Shown: positions 52,431-62,250 of the stretch, in pieces
Layout: each line of letters begins with the position of its first letter
Numbering within the stretch: the stretch's first letter is position 1
From: Amblyomma americanum
Taxonomy: Eukaryota; Arthropoda; Arachnida; Ixodida; Ixodidae
Assembly (NCBI RefSeq): GCF_052857255.1
Contig: NC_135505.1
Location: forward strand, 42,171,520-42,235,519
Length of the DNA stretch: 64,000 nucleotides
Reading direction: 5' to 3'
The notes under the pieces: generated by a model
What the model was told of the DNA's origin: nothing
The model's input: only the letters and a program-made list of their open reading frames with translations
Databases searched by the model: none
Program-made: the position numbers and the translations under genes

Positions 52431-53783
52431 ATGTTCCGGACGCCCCCTTCAAGTCGTGAAGCCAGCCCTGAGCGCTTCGCACCCGAGAACGAGCCAGCAG
52501 CTCAGCGAGCCAGCCGACGTCTCCAGGGAGAGGAGCCTGAGTTCGGGAAACTGCCGGACCGCACAAGACAGCGAAAAGACGCGGCTACGAGCACCGCAAT
52601 CTCGCCGAAGATGTCGACACCGATCATACTGCAGCAGCCGCGGGTGCCGCCAACTTTCAATGGATCCCTAGGCGAAGACCCTGAAGAATGGTTGGATCAA
52701 TTTGAGCGCGTGGCGTCATTCAACAAGTGGGATGATGCGGCAAAGATTGGACACGTTTTTTTCTCATTGGATGGCTCCGCACGCACGTGGTACGAAAACT
52801 ACGAGTCGTCCCTTACGACATGGGAGCTATTCAAGAGAGAATTATTGAAGGTATTTACCAGTGTCGTGAGGAAAGAAAGAGCCGAACGACTCCTCGAGTC
52901 CAGGATCCAGCTTCCGAATGAGCCCGTCCGCAGTTACGTCAAGGAGATGAAGCGCCTATTTCGCCGTGCCGATCCCGGGATGACCGAGGAAAAGAAAGTT
53001 CAGTTCTTAATGCGCGGCGTAAAAGAACAACTCTTTGGCAGCCTCGTCCGTCAGCCGCCAAAAACGGTCGAGGAATTCATGCAGGAAGCCTGCATGATTG
53101 AGAAGACCCTCGACGTCCGAGCTCGGCAGTACAACCGCCCTTCCTCTGCCTATGCAATCCGTTCGGACACGCCGGCGACCACCAGCGACAGCTTGCGGGA
53201 CGTTATCCGCGAAATCGTCCGAGAGGAGCTACGCCGATTACTGCCATCCTCCCCACAGCCACAAGCATCGACTCTGATGGACGTGGTACGGGAAGAAGTG
53301 CAACAGGCACTTGGCACCCCGACGGCCACAGAACCCCAGGCCATGACCTACGCCGCTGCAGTAAGGACTGCTCAGCCCCAACGACAACCCCCACGTCCTC
53401 CCCGAGATGAGCCACTTGGTCCACAACGCCGCCTCCCAGCCCCCGCCCGCCCAGCCTATGACCGACGCTCAAGCCCCAGGAAATGCGACGCCTGGAGGAC
53501 TTCCGACAACCGGCCGTTGTGCTTCCATTGCGGTGAGGCCGGCCATATTCTTCGTCACTGCCCGTACCGACGTATCGGTCTTCGAGGATTTGCCGTTAAC
53601 GCCCCACGACCACGCTTCGGACAACGTCCGCACGAAATCGACGAGTACCTGCGTCGAGAAGAGTACACGCCGAACCGCTTTTCGCGCTCACCATCGCCGT
53701 CAACCTCGCGCTTTGCGTCGCCACGCCGCAGCTACGCAGCCGCGGTACGAGCAAGGTCGCCCAGCCCCCGCAGGGGAAACTAA
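52431..53783 (+). CDS. Gypsy 2 gag
   Basis: 450 residues. The capsid-like core EEWLDQFERVASFNKWDD, GSARTWYENYESSLTTWELF, RLLESRIQLPNEPVRSYV, KKVQFLMRGVKEQLFGSL is followed by a proline-rich linker, one CCHC knuckle (CFHCGEAGHILRHC, about 364-377) and an Arg/Ser tail. The start ATG lies 27 bp after the LTR. Ends in TAA; pol follows in another frame after a 31-nt gap. Confidence 0.92.
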   Translation: MFRTPPSSREASPERFAPENEPAAQRASRRLQGEEPEFGKLPDRTRQRKDAATSTAISPKMSTPIILQQPRVPPTFNGSLGEDPEEWLDQFERVASFNKWDDAAKIGHVFFSLDGSARTWYENYESSLTTWELFKRELLKVFTSVVRKERAERLLESRIQLPNEPVRSYVKEMKRLFRRADPGMTEEKKVQFLMRGVKEQLFGSLVRQPPKTVEEFMQEACMIEKTLDVRARQYNRPSSAYAIRSDTPATTSDSLRDVIREIVREELRRLLPSSPQPQASTLMDVVREEVQQALGTPTATEPQAMTYAAAVRTAQPQRQPPRPPRDEPLGPQRRLPAPARPAYDRRSSPRKCDAWRTSDNRPLCFHCGEAGHILRHCPYRRIGLRGFAVNAPRPRFGQRPHEIDEYLRREEYTPNRFSRSPSPSTSRFASPRRSYAAAVRARSPSPRRGN

Positions 53784-53787
53784 AGGC

Positions 53788-53812
53788 AGCAACCTCTGGA
53801 GGTGAGGTTGCT
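53788..53812 (+). promoter_or_regulatory. Stem-loop at the gag-pol junction
   Basis: AGCAACCTC, 7-nt loop, GAGGTTGCT: a perfect 9-bp stem 4 nt after the gag stop codon. Could help recoding or reinitiation into pol; this is inference. Confidence 0.55.
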
Positions 53813-53916
53813 AAACGCTAAACGCCGAAGATCCTCCACCGACCACGCCCCATGAAGACGCTGCACCCGCGACGCCGCATGAAGAACCGACACTCGCTGC
53901 ACCGACGCCGCACACA

Positions 53917-56900
53917 ATGAGAACCTCGACCACGACGCAAGCTACCTTGAAATCGACTCCGCCACCCAGAGGAGCTTCGACCACACGCCCAACCCGTGAC
54001 TCGCATACGCGACGAAGCCGTGACCCGACGCCGAGAGCGACATGCAATGCAAGAGCCAGGACCTCCGACCTAGAAGTGACTATCGACGGCCGGAAAGTTG
54101 CCGCTCTAGTCGACACAGGAGCTGATTACTCGGTGATGAATGGAACATTCGCTGCGCAGCTCAGAAAAGTCACAACGGCTTGGGACGGCCCACAAATTCG
54201 CACCGCTGGGGGCCACCTCATTACGCCATCAGGACAATGCACAGCGCGAGTGACTGTCAAAGGACATACCTATCCTGCGACCTTTGTTGTGCTACCGCAA
54301 TGCTCCCGCGAAGTGATCTTGGGTATGGATTTCCTTAATGAGCATCAGGCGATCATCGACCTGCGATCCAAGCTGATCACGCTTTCGACGGACGAAGTCA
54401 TCGCTTCGATGAAAACTCGGGAAAATCACGTTGCCCTAAGTGTCCTGGAGGAAGAAGTGAGCGTCCCACCCCGTTCAAGCGTTATCGTGACCGTAGGCGC
54501 CACGAAAGCCATAAACACTGAAGCCATCATCGAGGGGAACATGCAGTTGCTACTAGACCGAGGAATCAGCATCGCAAGAGGCATCGCACATTTCCGCAAT
54601 GGCCAGGCCGAAGTACTGCTGACTAACTTCAGCGAAGAATACCGGCATATTAACAGAGGAACGACGATTGCTTTCTACGACGAAATATCTGACGTACGAG
54701 ATTCCTTCGCTCTCTCCGACCCCTCCGCAGAAGATCCGCCTGACCAAGAGAACTCGCCCACTTTCGACATCAACCCAGCCCTGCACCGGAACAGACAAGA
54801 CCAGATCCGCAATCTGCTTCAAAACTACAGTGAGTGCTTTTCGACATCGCCGAAGGTGCGACAGACGCCAATTGCCAAGCATCGCATTATAACGGATCAA
54901 CACGTCCGACCTCTCCGTCAAAGCCCCTACCGTGTGTCTCCGCGAGAACGACAAGCCATCCGGGACCAAGTCGAAGAAATGCTTCGCGACGACGTCATCC
55001 AGCCTTCAAACAGCCCATGGGCGGCACCGGTTGTTCTAGTGAGAAAGAAAGACGGCGCACTTCGATTCTGCGTGGATTACCGCCGCTTGAACAACATAAC
55101 AAAGAAGGACGTCTACCCCCTCCCCCGCATCGACGACACACTGGACCGCCTCTGCAACGCCAAATATTTCTCATCGATGGACCTCAAGAGCGGCTACTGG
55201 CAAATTGAGGTCGACGAAAGAGATCGCGAGAAGACAGCATTCATAACTCCGGATGGGCTGTTTGAGTTCAAGGTGATGCCATTTGGTCTCTGTTCCGCAC
55301 CAGCGACGTTTCAGCGAGTAATGGATACAGTGCTGGCAGGCCTGAAGTGGAAAATATGTCTGGTATATTTAGATGACGTCGTTGTCTTCGCCTCGAACTT
55401 TGAAGAGCACCTCAAAAGACTTCGAACAGTACTAGACGCAATCAAGTCGTCTGGCCTAACCTTGAAAGCAGAGAAATGCCACTTTGCCTACGAAGAGCTG
55501 CTGTTTCTAGGCCACATCGTTAGCAAGGAAGGAGTACGCCCAGACCCGCAGAAAACAGCCGCTATTGAACAGTTTCAACCGCCGGCCGATAAGAAAGCAG
55601 TGCGCAGATTTCTCGGACTATGCGCATATTACCGACGATTTGTGAAAAACTTTTCGCGCATCGCCGAGCCCCTGACCCAACTGACGACGGCAGACGTGCC
55701 GTTTAAATGGGAAGCGCCGCAAGCAGAAGCCTTCAAAGAACTTCAGCGTCGTTTACAGTCCCCACCGATCCTTGCGCATTTTGATGAAAACGCCGATACT
55801 GAAGTTCATACCGACGCAAGCAGCGTGGGACTAGGCGCCGTTCTCGTTCAAAAAAGTGACGGGCTGGAGAAGGTCATCGCATACGCTAGCCGTTCCCTTT
55901 CTAAGGCCGAGGCTAACTATTCGACCACTGAGAAGGAGTGCCTTGCCATCATCTGGGCTACGTCGAAATTCCGCCCCTACTTCTACGGACGGCCGTTCAA
56001 GGTGGTCAGCGACCACCACGCGCTCTGCTGGCTTGCCAATTTGAAGGATCCCTCTGGCCGACTCGCTCGATGGAGTCTGCGGGAGTTTGACGTCACCGTC
56101 GTTTACAAGTCCGGACGCAAGCACACTGACGCCTATTGCCTCTCACGAGCCCCTGTAGATGCACCGCCGCTGGACGACGATGAGGACGCCTTCCTGGGAC
56201 CCATCAGCGCAAGCTCTTTTGCTCAGCAGCAACGCTCGGACCCCAACCTAAAAGGCCTCATCGAGTACCTGGAAGGCAAGGTTTCTTCACCCCCCGCTTC
56301 ATTCAAGCGAGGACTGTCTTCTTTCTGTGTGCAGAATGAGGTCCTTGTGAAGAAGAACTTTACAGCGAACAAAACAGCCTACCTCCTTGTTGTACCTACT
56401 TGTCTCCGCGAAGAAGTTCTACAGGCTTCACACGACGAGCCGGCAGCTGGACATCTCGGGTTTACTCGCACCCTCCGCCGCATTCAAGACAAGTATTACT
56501 GGCCCCGACTGTCTGCCGATGTCGCACACTATGTGAAAACATGCCGAGATTGTCAGCGACGAAAGACTCCTCCCACACGACCAGCAGGATTTCTGAACCG
56601 CATTGAACCTCCCTCAAGACCCTTTCAGCAGATTGGCATGGACTTGCTTGGCCCTTTTCCAACGTCAACATCTGTAAATAAGTGGATCATCATAGCGACC
56701 GACTACCTGACCCGCTACGCCGAGGCGAAAGCCCTACCGAACGGAACAGCAGCAGAAGTGGCCAAATTTTTCGTGGAGTGCATTCTTCTTCGACACGGCG
56801 CCCCCGATGTGCTCATCACGGACAGAGGAACAGCATTTACGGCGGAACTCACGCAAGCCATCCTGCGCTACAGCCAAACCAGCCACCGGAGGACAACTGC

Positions 56901-57477
56901 ATACCATCCGCAGACCAACGGACTGACCGAGCGCCTGAACAAAACCATCGCCGATATGCTCGCTATGTATGTCGATGCCGAACATAAAACCTGGGATGTC
57001 ATCCTGCCTTACGTCGTCTTCGCCTACAACACCGCAGTGCAGGAGACCACCCAGATGACGCCTTTTAGGCTCGTCCATGGCAGGGATGCCACGACCACGC
57101 TAGACGCCATGCTGCCCAACGTTACAGAAGAAGAGAACGTCGACGTTGCCGCCTACCTTCAACGCGCAGAAGAAGCTCGAAGGCTTGCCCGATTACGGAT
57201 CAAAGATCAGCAGCGGTCCGACGCCAGACGCTACAACCTACGAAGACGCAACGCGGAATACAAGCCAGGAGACCAAGTCTGGGTGTGGACGCCCATTCGC
57301 CGCCGTGGATTGAGTGAAAAGCTTTTGCGCCGCTATTTCGGCCCGTACAAGGTTCTTCGTCGGCTGGGTGAACTGGATTATGAAGTCATCCCTGACGCAA
57401 TGACTGCATCCCAGCGACGCCGCGTACGACCAGAAGTTGTCCATGTAGTCCGTCTGAAGCCGTATTATGCGCGCTAA
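53917..57477 (+). CDS. Gypsy 2 pol (protease, RT, RNase H, integrase)
   Basis: 1186 residues from the first ATG; the frame is open from 53815, with short TPHE-type repeats before the ATG. Protease ALVDTGADYSVMN (Asp near 66), RT FCVDYRRLNNITKKDVYPLP and YLDDVVVFA (484-487), RNase H EVHTDASSVGLGAVL and YSTTEKECLAIIW, integrase finger HLGFTRTLRRIQDKYYWP, CRDCQRRK and core GMDLLGPFP, ITDRGTAF, HPQTNGLTERLNK, then the basic tail VVHVVRLKPYYAR. No chromodomain seen. Intact. Confidence 0.94.
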   Translation: MRTSTTTQATLKSTPPPRGASTTRPTRDSHTRRSRDPTPRATCNARARTSDLEVTIDGRKVAALVDTGADYSVMNGTFAAQLRKVTTAWDGPQIRTAGGHLITPSGQCTARVTVKGHTYPATFVVLPQCSREVILGMDFLNEHQAIIDLRSKLITLSTDEVIASMKTRENHVALSVLEEEVSVPPRSSVIVTVGATKAINTEAIIEGNMQLLLDRGISIARGIAHFRNGQAEVLLTNFSEEYRHINRGTTIAFYDEISDVRDSFALSDPSAEDPPDQENSPTFDINPALHRNRQDQIRNLLQNYSECFSTSPKVRQTPIAKHRIITDQHVRPLRQSPYRVSPRERQAIRDQVEEMLRDDVIQPSNSPWAAPVVLVRKKDGALRFCVDYRRLNNITKKDVYPLPRIDDTLDRLCNAKYFSSMDLKSGYWQIEVDERDREKTAFITPDGLFEFKVMPFGLCSAPATFQRVMDTVLAGLKWKICLVYLDDVVVFASNFEEHLKRLRTVLDAIKSSGLTLKAEKCHFAYEELLFLGHIVSKEGVRPDPQKTAAIEQFQPPADKKAVRRFLGLCAYYRRFVKNFSRIAEPLTQLTTADVPFKWEAPQAEAFKELQRRLQSPPILAHFDENADTEVHTDASSVGLGAVLVQKSDGLEKVIAYASRSLSKAEANYSTTEKECLAIIWATSKFRPYFYGRPFKVVSDHHALCWLANLKDPSGRLARWSLREFDVTVVYKSGRKHTDAYCLSRAPVDAPPLDDDEDAFLGPISASSFAQQQRSDPNLKGLIEYLEGKVSSPPASFKRGLSSFCVQNEVLVKKNFTANKTAYLLVVPTCLREEVLQASHDEPAAGHLGFTRTLRRIQDKYYWPRLSADVAHYVKTCRDCQRRKTPPTRPAGFLNRIEPPSRPFQQIGMDLLGPFPTSTSVNKWIIIATDYLTRYAEAKALPNGTAAEVAKFFVECILLRHGAPDVLITDRGTAFTAELTQAILRYSQTSHRRTTAYHPQTNGLTERLNKTIADMLAMYVDAEHKTWDVILPYVVFAYNTAVQETTQMTPFRLVHGRDATTTLDAMLPNVTEEENVDVAAYLQRAEEARRLARLRIKDQQRSDARRYNLRRRNAEYKPGDQVWVWTPIRRRGLSEKLLRRYFGPYKVLRRLGELDYEVIPDAMTASQRRRVRPEVVHVVRLKPYYAR

Positions 57478-57572
57478 AGGCCGCTGCATTTCCATGCTCT
57501 ATTTTCGCAAGATCCGTTTTTTTTCCCTTACTAGTCGCATTATTTGTTTTGATGCATCGGGTCGATGCTTCT

Positions 57573-57587
57573 TTGAGAGGGGAGTAA
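57573..57587 (+). other. Gypsy 2 polypurine tract
   Basis: GAGAGGGGAGTAA directly before the 3' LTR; primes plus-strand DNA synthesis in this class. Confidence 0.7.
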
Positions 57588-57960
57588 TGCCGCGAATATT
57601 TGCAGTGTTTATTCGTTTTTCAAATCTGCCGCGACACCACCTTATCGCTTTGTTTGCGACGCAAGACGCGACTAGATTTATCTCGATTGATCGCAGCCAG
57701 GCAAAGCTGATTCTACGTTGTTCCGGAATGTTCTAGTAACTTTGCGCCCTTTATCTCGAATGTTCGCTATCAGCTTTAAATTGAGCACGGCCGACAGCGG
57801 CGGGCATTCTGTTCGACGACCGCCGAGCACGCTTGTCGCTTCGCCGCCGCCGAGTGATTCAGTCCATTTTGGGTGCAAGTCAGCCCAATAAACAGTTCTT
57901 TTAGAAGATCCTTTCGTCCGTCTTCATCGCTGCTTCGACTGCCGTCACCACTACGTGACA
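57588..57960 (+). repeat. Gypsy 2 3' LTR
   Basis: 373 bp, TGCCGCGAAT...CTACGTGACA; no difference from the 5' LTR was seen outside the SINE. Confidence 0.94.
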
Positions 57961-57964
57961 ATAC

Positions 57965-58209
57965 AATGCCAAAGCCGCACCGAACCAACCGTAAACACGA
58001 ACGCCGACCGCTAATAGTAGAACGCTAGTAGTAGACGCTAGTAGCAGTGTTCCCGGGTCATGTGTATTGATAGTTTTTGTGTTTCATATTAGTTTTGTGT
58101 TTTCGTGTGTGTCACGTAGGGTGTAATAAATGTGCGTTTTTGTGGGTACACCTGTCGCCTAGTCCATTCGGTCCGAGTGTTCTCCGGGGAGATCCGTTAC
58201 AACAGCCGC
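57965..58209 (+). other. LTR-like sequence, right part
   Basis: Contains GTGTAATAAATGTG (polyadenylation signal) and TCCGTTACA at its end, followed by the next TIR element. It would be contiguous with 51278-51786 before gypsy 2 inserted. Confidence 0.35.
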
Positions 58210-58216
58210 CTAAAGC

Positions 58217-59297
58217 TACCGTATTTACGCGCATAATTTGCACACTTTTTATTAAGAAATTAGGGTTCCAAGCAGGGTGTGCGCAAATTACGCGGAGACT
58301 CCGCGAGCGCGACTTAAAAAACTCCACAAAGGCCATAACGCGCAATTTAGGTATAGTGTATGTTGCTGCATATACGTCAGCACCCGGACCCGCACCCCAC
58401 GCCGGCCGCCCCCCGAAAAAAAGTTCTCTAAATGAAAGGTTGTGCACCCCCCCCCCCCCCTTCCTTGTGGGATGGCATGAAGGTGCATGCACGAAGCTGA
58501 ATAAGACACTAAAACAGCGTCATCGCTTGCGGCCCAGCCAATTGTTCGGTAGTTCCAGATTCTGTAAGTTTGCTTTCGAAGCTTCGTCCGGGAAAGCAAC
58601 CGCGAATCAGTAAATCAATTATCATACCACACAATTCTTTAACAGTACTGCGCGAGCGTCGACCAAACTGCTTGTCGGCGCCTTATCACGACGCGGAGCT
58701 CAGAAGCCAGCGAGAATAGCCACGTGCGCACAAGTTTTCCGACACAACGATTGTCGTCTATGGACAAACTTGTGGGCACGCGGTTATTCTCGCTGGCTTT
58801 GCCGCTCCACGCCTTGATAAGGCGCTGACAAGTACTTTGAAACTTGCCGTATAGTTGTGATATCCCATCGCAAGACACGACCGAACAACCGAACACAAGC
58901 CGTCAAAGCCACCAAGAAAAGCATAGCCGGCAGTCGTGTCACATGCATCAGCCAAACAAACAGCGGTGTTGGCTCTTCTATCAGCTGCCGATCCTCCCCG
59001 GAAGCGCTGCTGGCTGTTCTGAGTGGCGATGCCGCTGGTGCCGCCGCGATTGTAACCGCGGCCCCTGACACCACCATGAACGCCCAGTGCACAAAAGATC
59101 CAAAAAGCCTTCCGAACAAACACGCGGTATAGCTGAATGCTACTGGGTAGAGCCATAGGGTAGAGCCCGCGCGCATGATGGTGGTCTAGCTCAGCGCAGT
59201 GCATAAAATATGTGAGTAAAAAATTTTGTAAACCCGGGTGATAAGTTAAGGGTGCGCAAATTATGCGAGGGCGCAAATTATTCACGTACATACGGTA
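58217..59297. mobile_element. 1.08-kb TIR element, non-coding
   Basis: Left end TACCGTATTTACGCGCATAA and inverted right end TACCGTATGTACGTGAATAA, both continuing TTTGC. The middle has an inverted repeat with ~67-bp arms (58672-58738, 58763-58830; core AGCCAGCGAGAATA). No transposase seen; a C homopolymer lies at 58448-58461. Superfamily not determined. Confidence 0.65.
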
Positions 59298-59339
59298 TCT
59301 CATAATGATTATTCAGGTGCAATGGGTATAAGGAAAGAA

Positions 59340-59542
59340 ACATATATGTACTGGATCCTACCTACAGATCCGCCAGAATAGATCACTCATTAAAAGTTCA
59401 TGAATACAAGTGTCGAATCAACATATTCGAATATGCTTTTTTCTCAAAAACAGTTCGTGATTGGAATGGTTTGGCGGAGCATATTGTGTCAGTGCCGTCC
59501 TCCGGCTTTGACGGTGCTCTTGCCGAAATTTTGTTTACTTAG
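59340..59542 (+). mobile_element. CR1-group LINE ORF2 3' end
   Basis: A plus frame RIDHSLKVHEYKCRINIFEY, AFFSKTVRDWNGLAEHI ending TAG at 59540-59542 resembles the C-terminus of CR1/L2 RT (FF...VRDWN). An AT-rich 3' UTR-like stretch follows to about 59655. Confidence 0.65.
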
Positions 59543-59660
59543 TGTGTAAAATTTTCTTCATGTGCTTTGTAAACAATAGTTTTTGTATCAGTTCTTGTAT
59601 ATATGTATGTTGTTTTGAACATTCTTTTTTCTTGTTTGGGTATGTTTTCGACTTGGCCTA

Positions 59661-59808
59661 TCCATGGTTACGCAACTGCTACACACTACTAATGGTCTCA
59701 TGGCAGCTTTGGATGGCGGTGGGAAAATTGATATACTGTTCCTCGACTTCGAAAAAGCGTTTGACCGAGTCTGTCACAAAAGGTTATTGTTGAAGCTAGA
59801 AAGTGTAC
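59661..59808 (+). mobile_element. LINE RT fragment cut by a Tigger element
   Basis: VTQLLHTTNGLMAALDGGGK, IDILFLDFEKAFDRVCHKRL: palm motif A of a CR1-group reverse transcriptase. Stops at the TA target of the next element. Confidence 0.7.
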
Positions 59809-59810
59809 AG

Positions 59811-60605
59811 TGGAACCCCGTTCATACGTGTTTCACCGGACCGCGAAAAAAAACGTAACTGCCGGGAAAACGCAACAGTGAGGAAAGGTCCGAAAATTAA
59901 TGAAAACAGTGCAGCTTTGCCTTGAAACAATTTATTTCGACATCAAGTGAGCTTAGGTCTTAAAAAAATCGAGAATGGTTGATTGCCGTTTTTTCCGCTA
60001 GCTGGAAAGCACCACGCGTTTCTCGATGGCCTGGAAAGCCGCATTGCTCTCAGCGTCGCTTTGAGGTGTGACGTACCTGCGGAAGAGGTCCAGAGCCGCG
60101 ACGGCTTCTCCAAAGCTCGGGTCCGCCAACTCCCCGGAATCATGCGGCTCGTGCTCCTCGTCGTCAACACAGTCTGAGGCTTCACTCGCGACCGAGTCTG
60201 CAACGATCTCGGCGATACTCTGATACTCGTACGTCACGACAGCAGCATCCACGGCGACGTAGTCGTCATACGTGACTCCCAGCGAATTCAAAGCTTCACT
60301 CAGCTCTTGATCATGAGAGGCTGCTTCCGCGGCAGTTTCCTTTCCGCCGTCCATGCGAAAGCCACACCGCGCGAAGCAGTGCTGTGCAGTTGACGCGCTC
60401 ACTGCAGTCCACGCTGAAGCGACGTAGTGCAAAGCGTCCAGTATTGAAACGATCGTAGCCTGCTGTCCGCGATCAATACGCGCCAGACAGCGCTTTACGA
60501 TTGACTTCCTGTACGAGTGCTTTAAGTTCTTTATGACGCCGGCATCCAACGGCTGCAAGTGGCTAGTAGTGTTTGCAGGAAAAAAAACAAGCTTAAGGTG
60601 GCGGT
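59811..60605 (-). mobile_element. Tigger-type element, truncated
   Basis: Left end CAGTGGAACCCCGTTCATAC after TA at 59809-59810. Contains the C-terminal part of a Tigger transposase on the minus strand. No matching second TIR was found to the right, so the other half is missing or too diverged. Confidence 0.6.
59998..60605 (-). pseudogene. Tigger transposase, C-terminal part
   Basis: The frame KLVFFPANTTSHLQPLDAGV is the hallmark near the end of the DDE_1 domain, followed by IKNLKHSYRKSIVKRCL, STAQHCFARCGFRMDGG and an acidic tail (QSIAEIVADSV, DPSFGEAVAALDLFRRYV). It ends TAG just before the TIR. The N-terminal HTH and first catalytic residues are absent. Confidence 0.75.
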
Positions 60606-60609
60606 CCCA

Positions 60610-61660
60610 CTCTGGCGGTGAGCGGGAACCATTTTTGGTGATATTTGTACGTCGACTGTACCTCGCTCATTCGCTTCATAAATATGGTTCAGATATCTCC
60701 GAAAAGCTAGTTTTCTCTGCTTTCAAAAGATGCATTTGTTTTAACGGTAGCTGCAAATTTGTTTCAACTGTAAAAGAAAACGCAAAGATGAAAACTGGCA
60801 GTTGAGCTCAACTTGTCTCAGGAAATGCAAAATTGTGAAAAACCTCTTGCACCTAGAGAAATATCTTTCAAAATACTTTGAGATGTGATGCTAGTGCGCA
60901 TATTTAAGCATTTAGAAGTACGTGTATAGATTAGTTTATTAGCCACGCTTGTTTGAAAAGCATAAAAAACAGAACAATATAATCTGCAATAACTTTCGGG
61001 ATATGCATTGCACTGCGGCGACGTCTTGTACAGCTTGCGATCGTCTAATCGCTCATCTATTCTGAAAATTTCATTCATCTGCCTTGTTTAGTTTAAAAGT
61101 TATTTCTGATCAAAGTTAGCGTTCTTTTCGAAATATTTAAAAACGGAATGCAAAACTGTTCAGTTAACCAGCACTTCACAATTCTGAGATTTTGCGTGAA
61201 GAAACTTAGTACTGCGCTCTATGCGGCTAAGCATCGCCTTTACTCTACGGCTTTTGGGGAACGTGCACTGTCTAGTTGAAAAAATGTTGATTTTAGCTAC
61301 CTTTTTCGTTGCGCTTATGCAGGGCACAAGCTCTCGGAACGTTCCGCAGCTTCTGTTTTTCAGGTAAATATACTCTTAAAATATCGGGCTCTTATTCTTT
61401 TATTCAACTTGTAAAAATTATCGACTACAAAGTCCACAAATTACAAACAATAATAGCAATATCGCAGCGACATGCGATAAATGTAGTAAGTAGCGCCATC
61501 TACAATAGCGCACATGTACTAAATGGTCACAGTTCAGAAAAATGACAAGTGTGGCGCTGCCAAACACCTAAAATCACGAGGTGTTCACGAGAGGGAATCA
61601 TTTCTCTACGATATTTGCACGTTCCCTTCCATTTTGCACTCTGTAGCTTCCGAGCAGATT
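60610..61660. other. No gene or repeat recognised
   Basis: AT-rich sequence with short frames only. Confidence 0.3.
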
Positions 61661-61677
61661 TACACCATATTGCTTTG

Positions 61678-61993
61678 TTGTTGTTTTTTTTTTTTTTTTG
61701 GGGGAAAGGAAATGGCGCAGTATCTGTCTCATATATCTTTGGACACCTGAACCGCGCCGTAAGGGATGGGATAAAGGAGGGAGTGAAAGAAGAAAGGAAG
61801 AATAGGTGCCGTAGTGGAGGGCTCCGGAATAATTTCGACCACCTGGGGATCTTTAACGTGCACTGACATCGCACAGCACACGGGCGCCTTAGCGTTTTTC
61901 CTCCATAAAAACGCAGCCGCCGCGGTCGGGTTCGAACCCGGGAACTCCGGATCAGTAGTCGAGCGCCCTAACCACTGAGCCACCGCGGCGGGG
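61678..61993 (-). mobile_element. tRNA-derived SINE (Ruka-like) with poly(A) tail
   Basis: Flanked by a 13-bp duplication CCATATTGCTTTG (61665-61677, 61994-62006). The minus strand has box A TGGCTCAGTGG, box B GGGTTCGAACCCG, a body close to 44693-44982 and an A-rich 3' tail (the T run at 61684-61700). Confidence 0.9.
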
Positions 61994-62069
61994 CCATATT
62001 GCTTTGCTGGATTGCTTTTTGCGAAAGCAACGCTACGCGAGTCGCCTAGCCATTTCGCAGAGCTGAGGA

Positions 62070-62250
62070 AAGGAGGTACTGCGCATGCGCGAGGAGCAGT
62101 GACGTCACACGGCGCCCGCCGTCGTCGCTGCGGCAGTGACTCAGAGGTGCCGCCGCCGCGCTCGCCAGTTGCGCATGCGCAGTAGCGGCGCATAGCTAGC
62201 GTGCCGGGGCCACCGCCGCTGCCGCGCGCTCTCCATCGCCTCTCCCTGAC
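62070..62250. promoter_or_regulatory. GC-rich, CpG-dense promoter-like block
   Basis: Two NRF1-type palindromes GCGCATGCGC (62081-62090, 62171-62180), a CRE palindrome TGACGTCA (62100-62107) and an AP-1-type TGACTCA (62137-62143), in otherwise AT-rich DNA. Suggests the start of a gene, direction unknown. Confidence 0.45.

Larger units (their letters stand above)
51787..57960 (+). mobile_element. Gypsy element 2 (LTR retrotransposon), young
   Basis: TG...CA LTRs 51787-52403 and 57588-57960, 4-bp duplication ATAC (51783-51786, 57961-57964). The LTRs look identical over 373 bp apart from a SINE in the 5' copy. PBS-like TGGTGGAGGTGCGGGG at 52407, gag, pol (protease, RT, RNase H, integrase), purine tract GAGAGGGGAGTAA before the 3' LTR. 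Both ORFs are open; no env. Possibly still competent, apart from the SINE in the promoter LTR. Confidence 0.95.

Noticed and set aside
53811..57477. An envelope gene making gypsy 2 an endogenous retrovirus
   Set aside because: Pol ends 110 bp before the 3' LTR, leaving no room for env; the same holds for gypsy 1.
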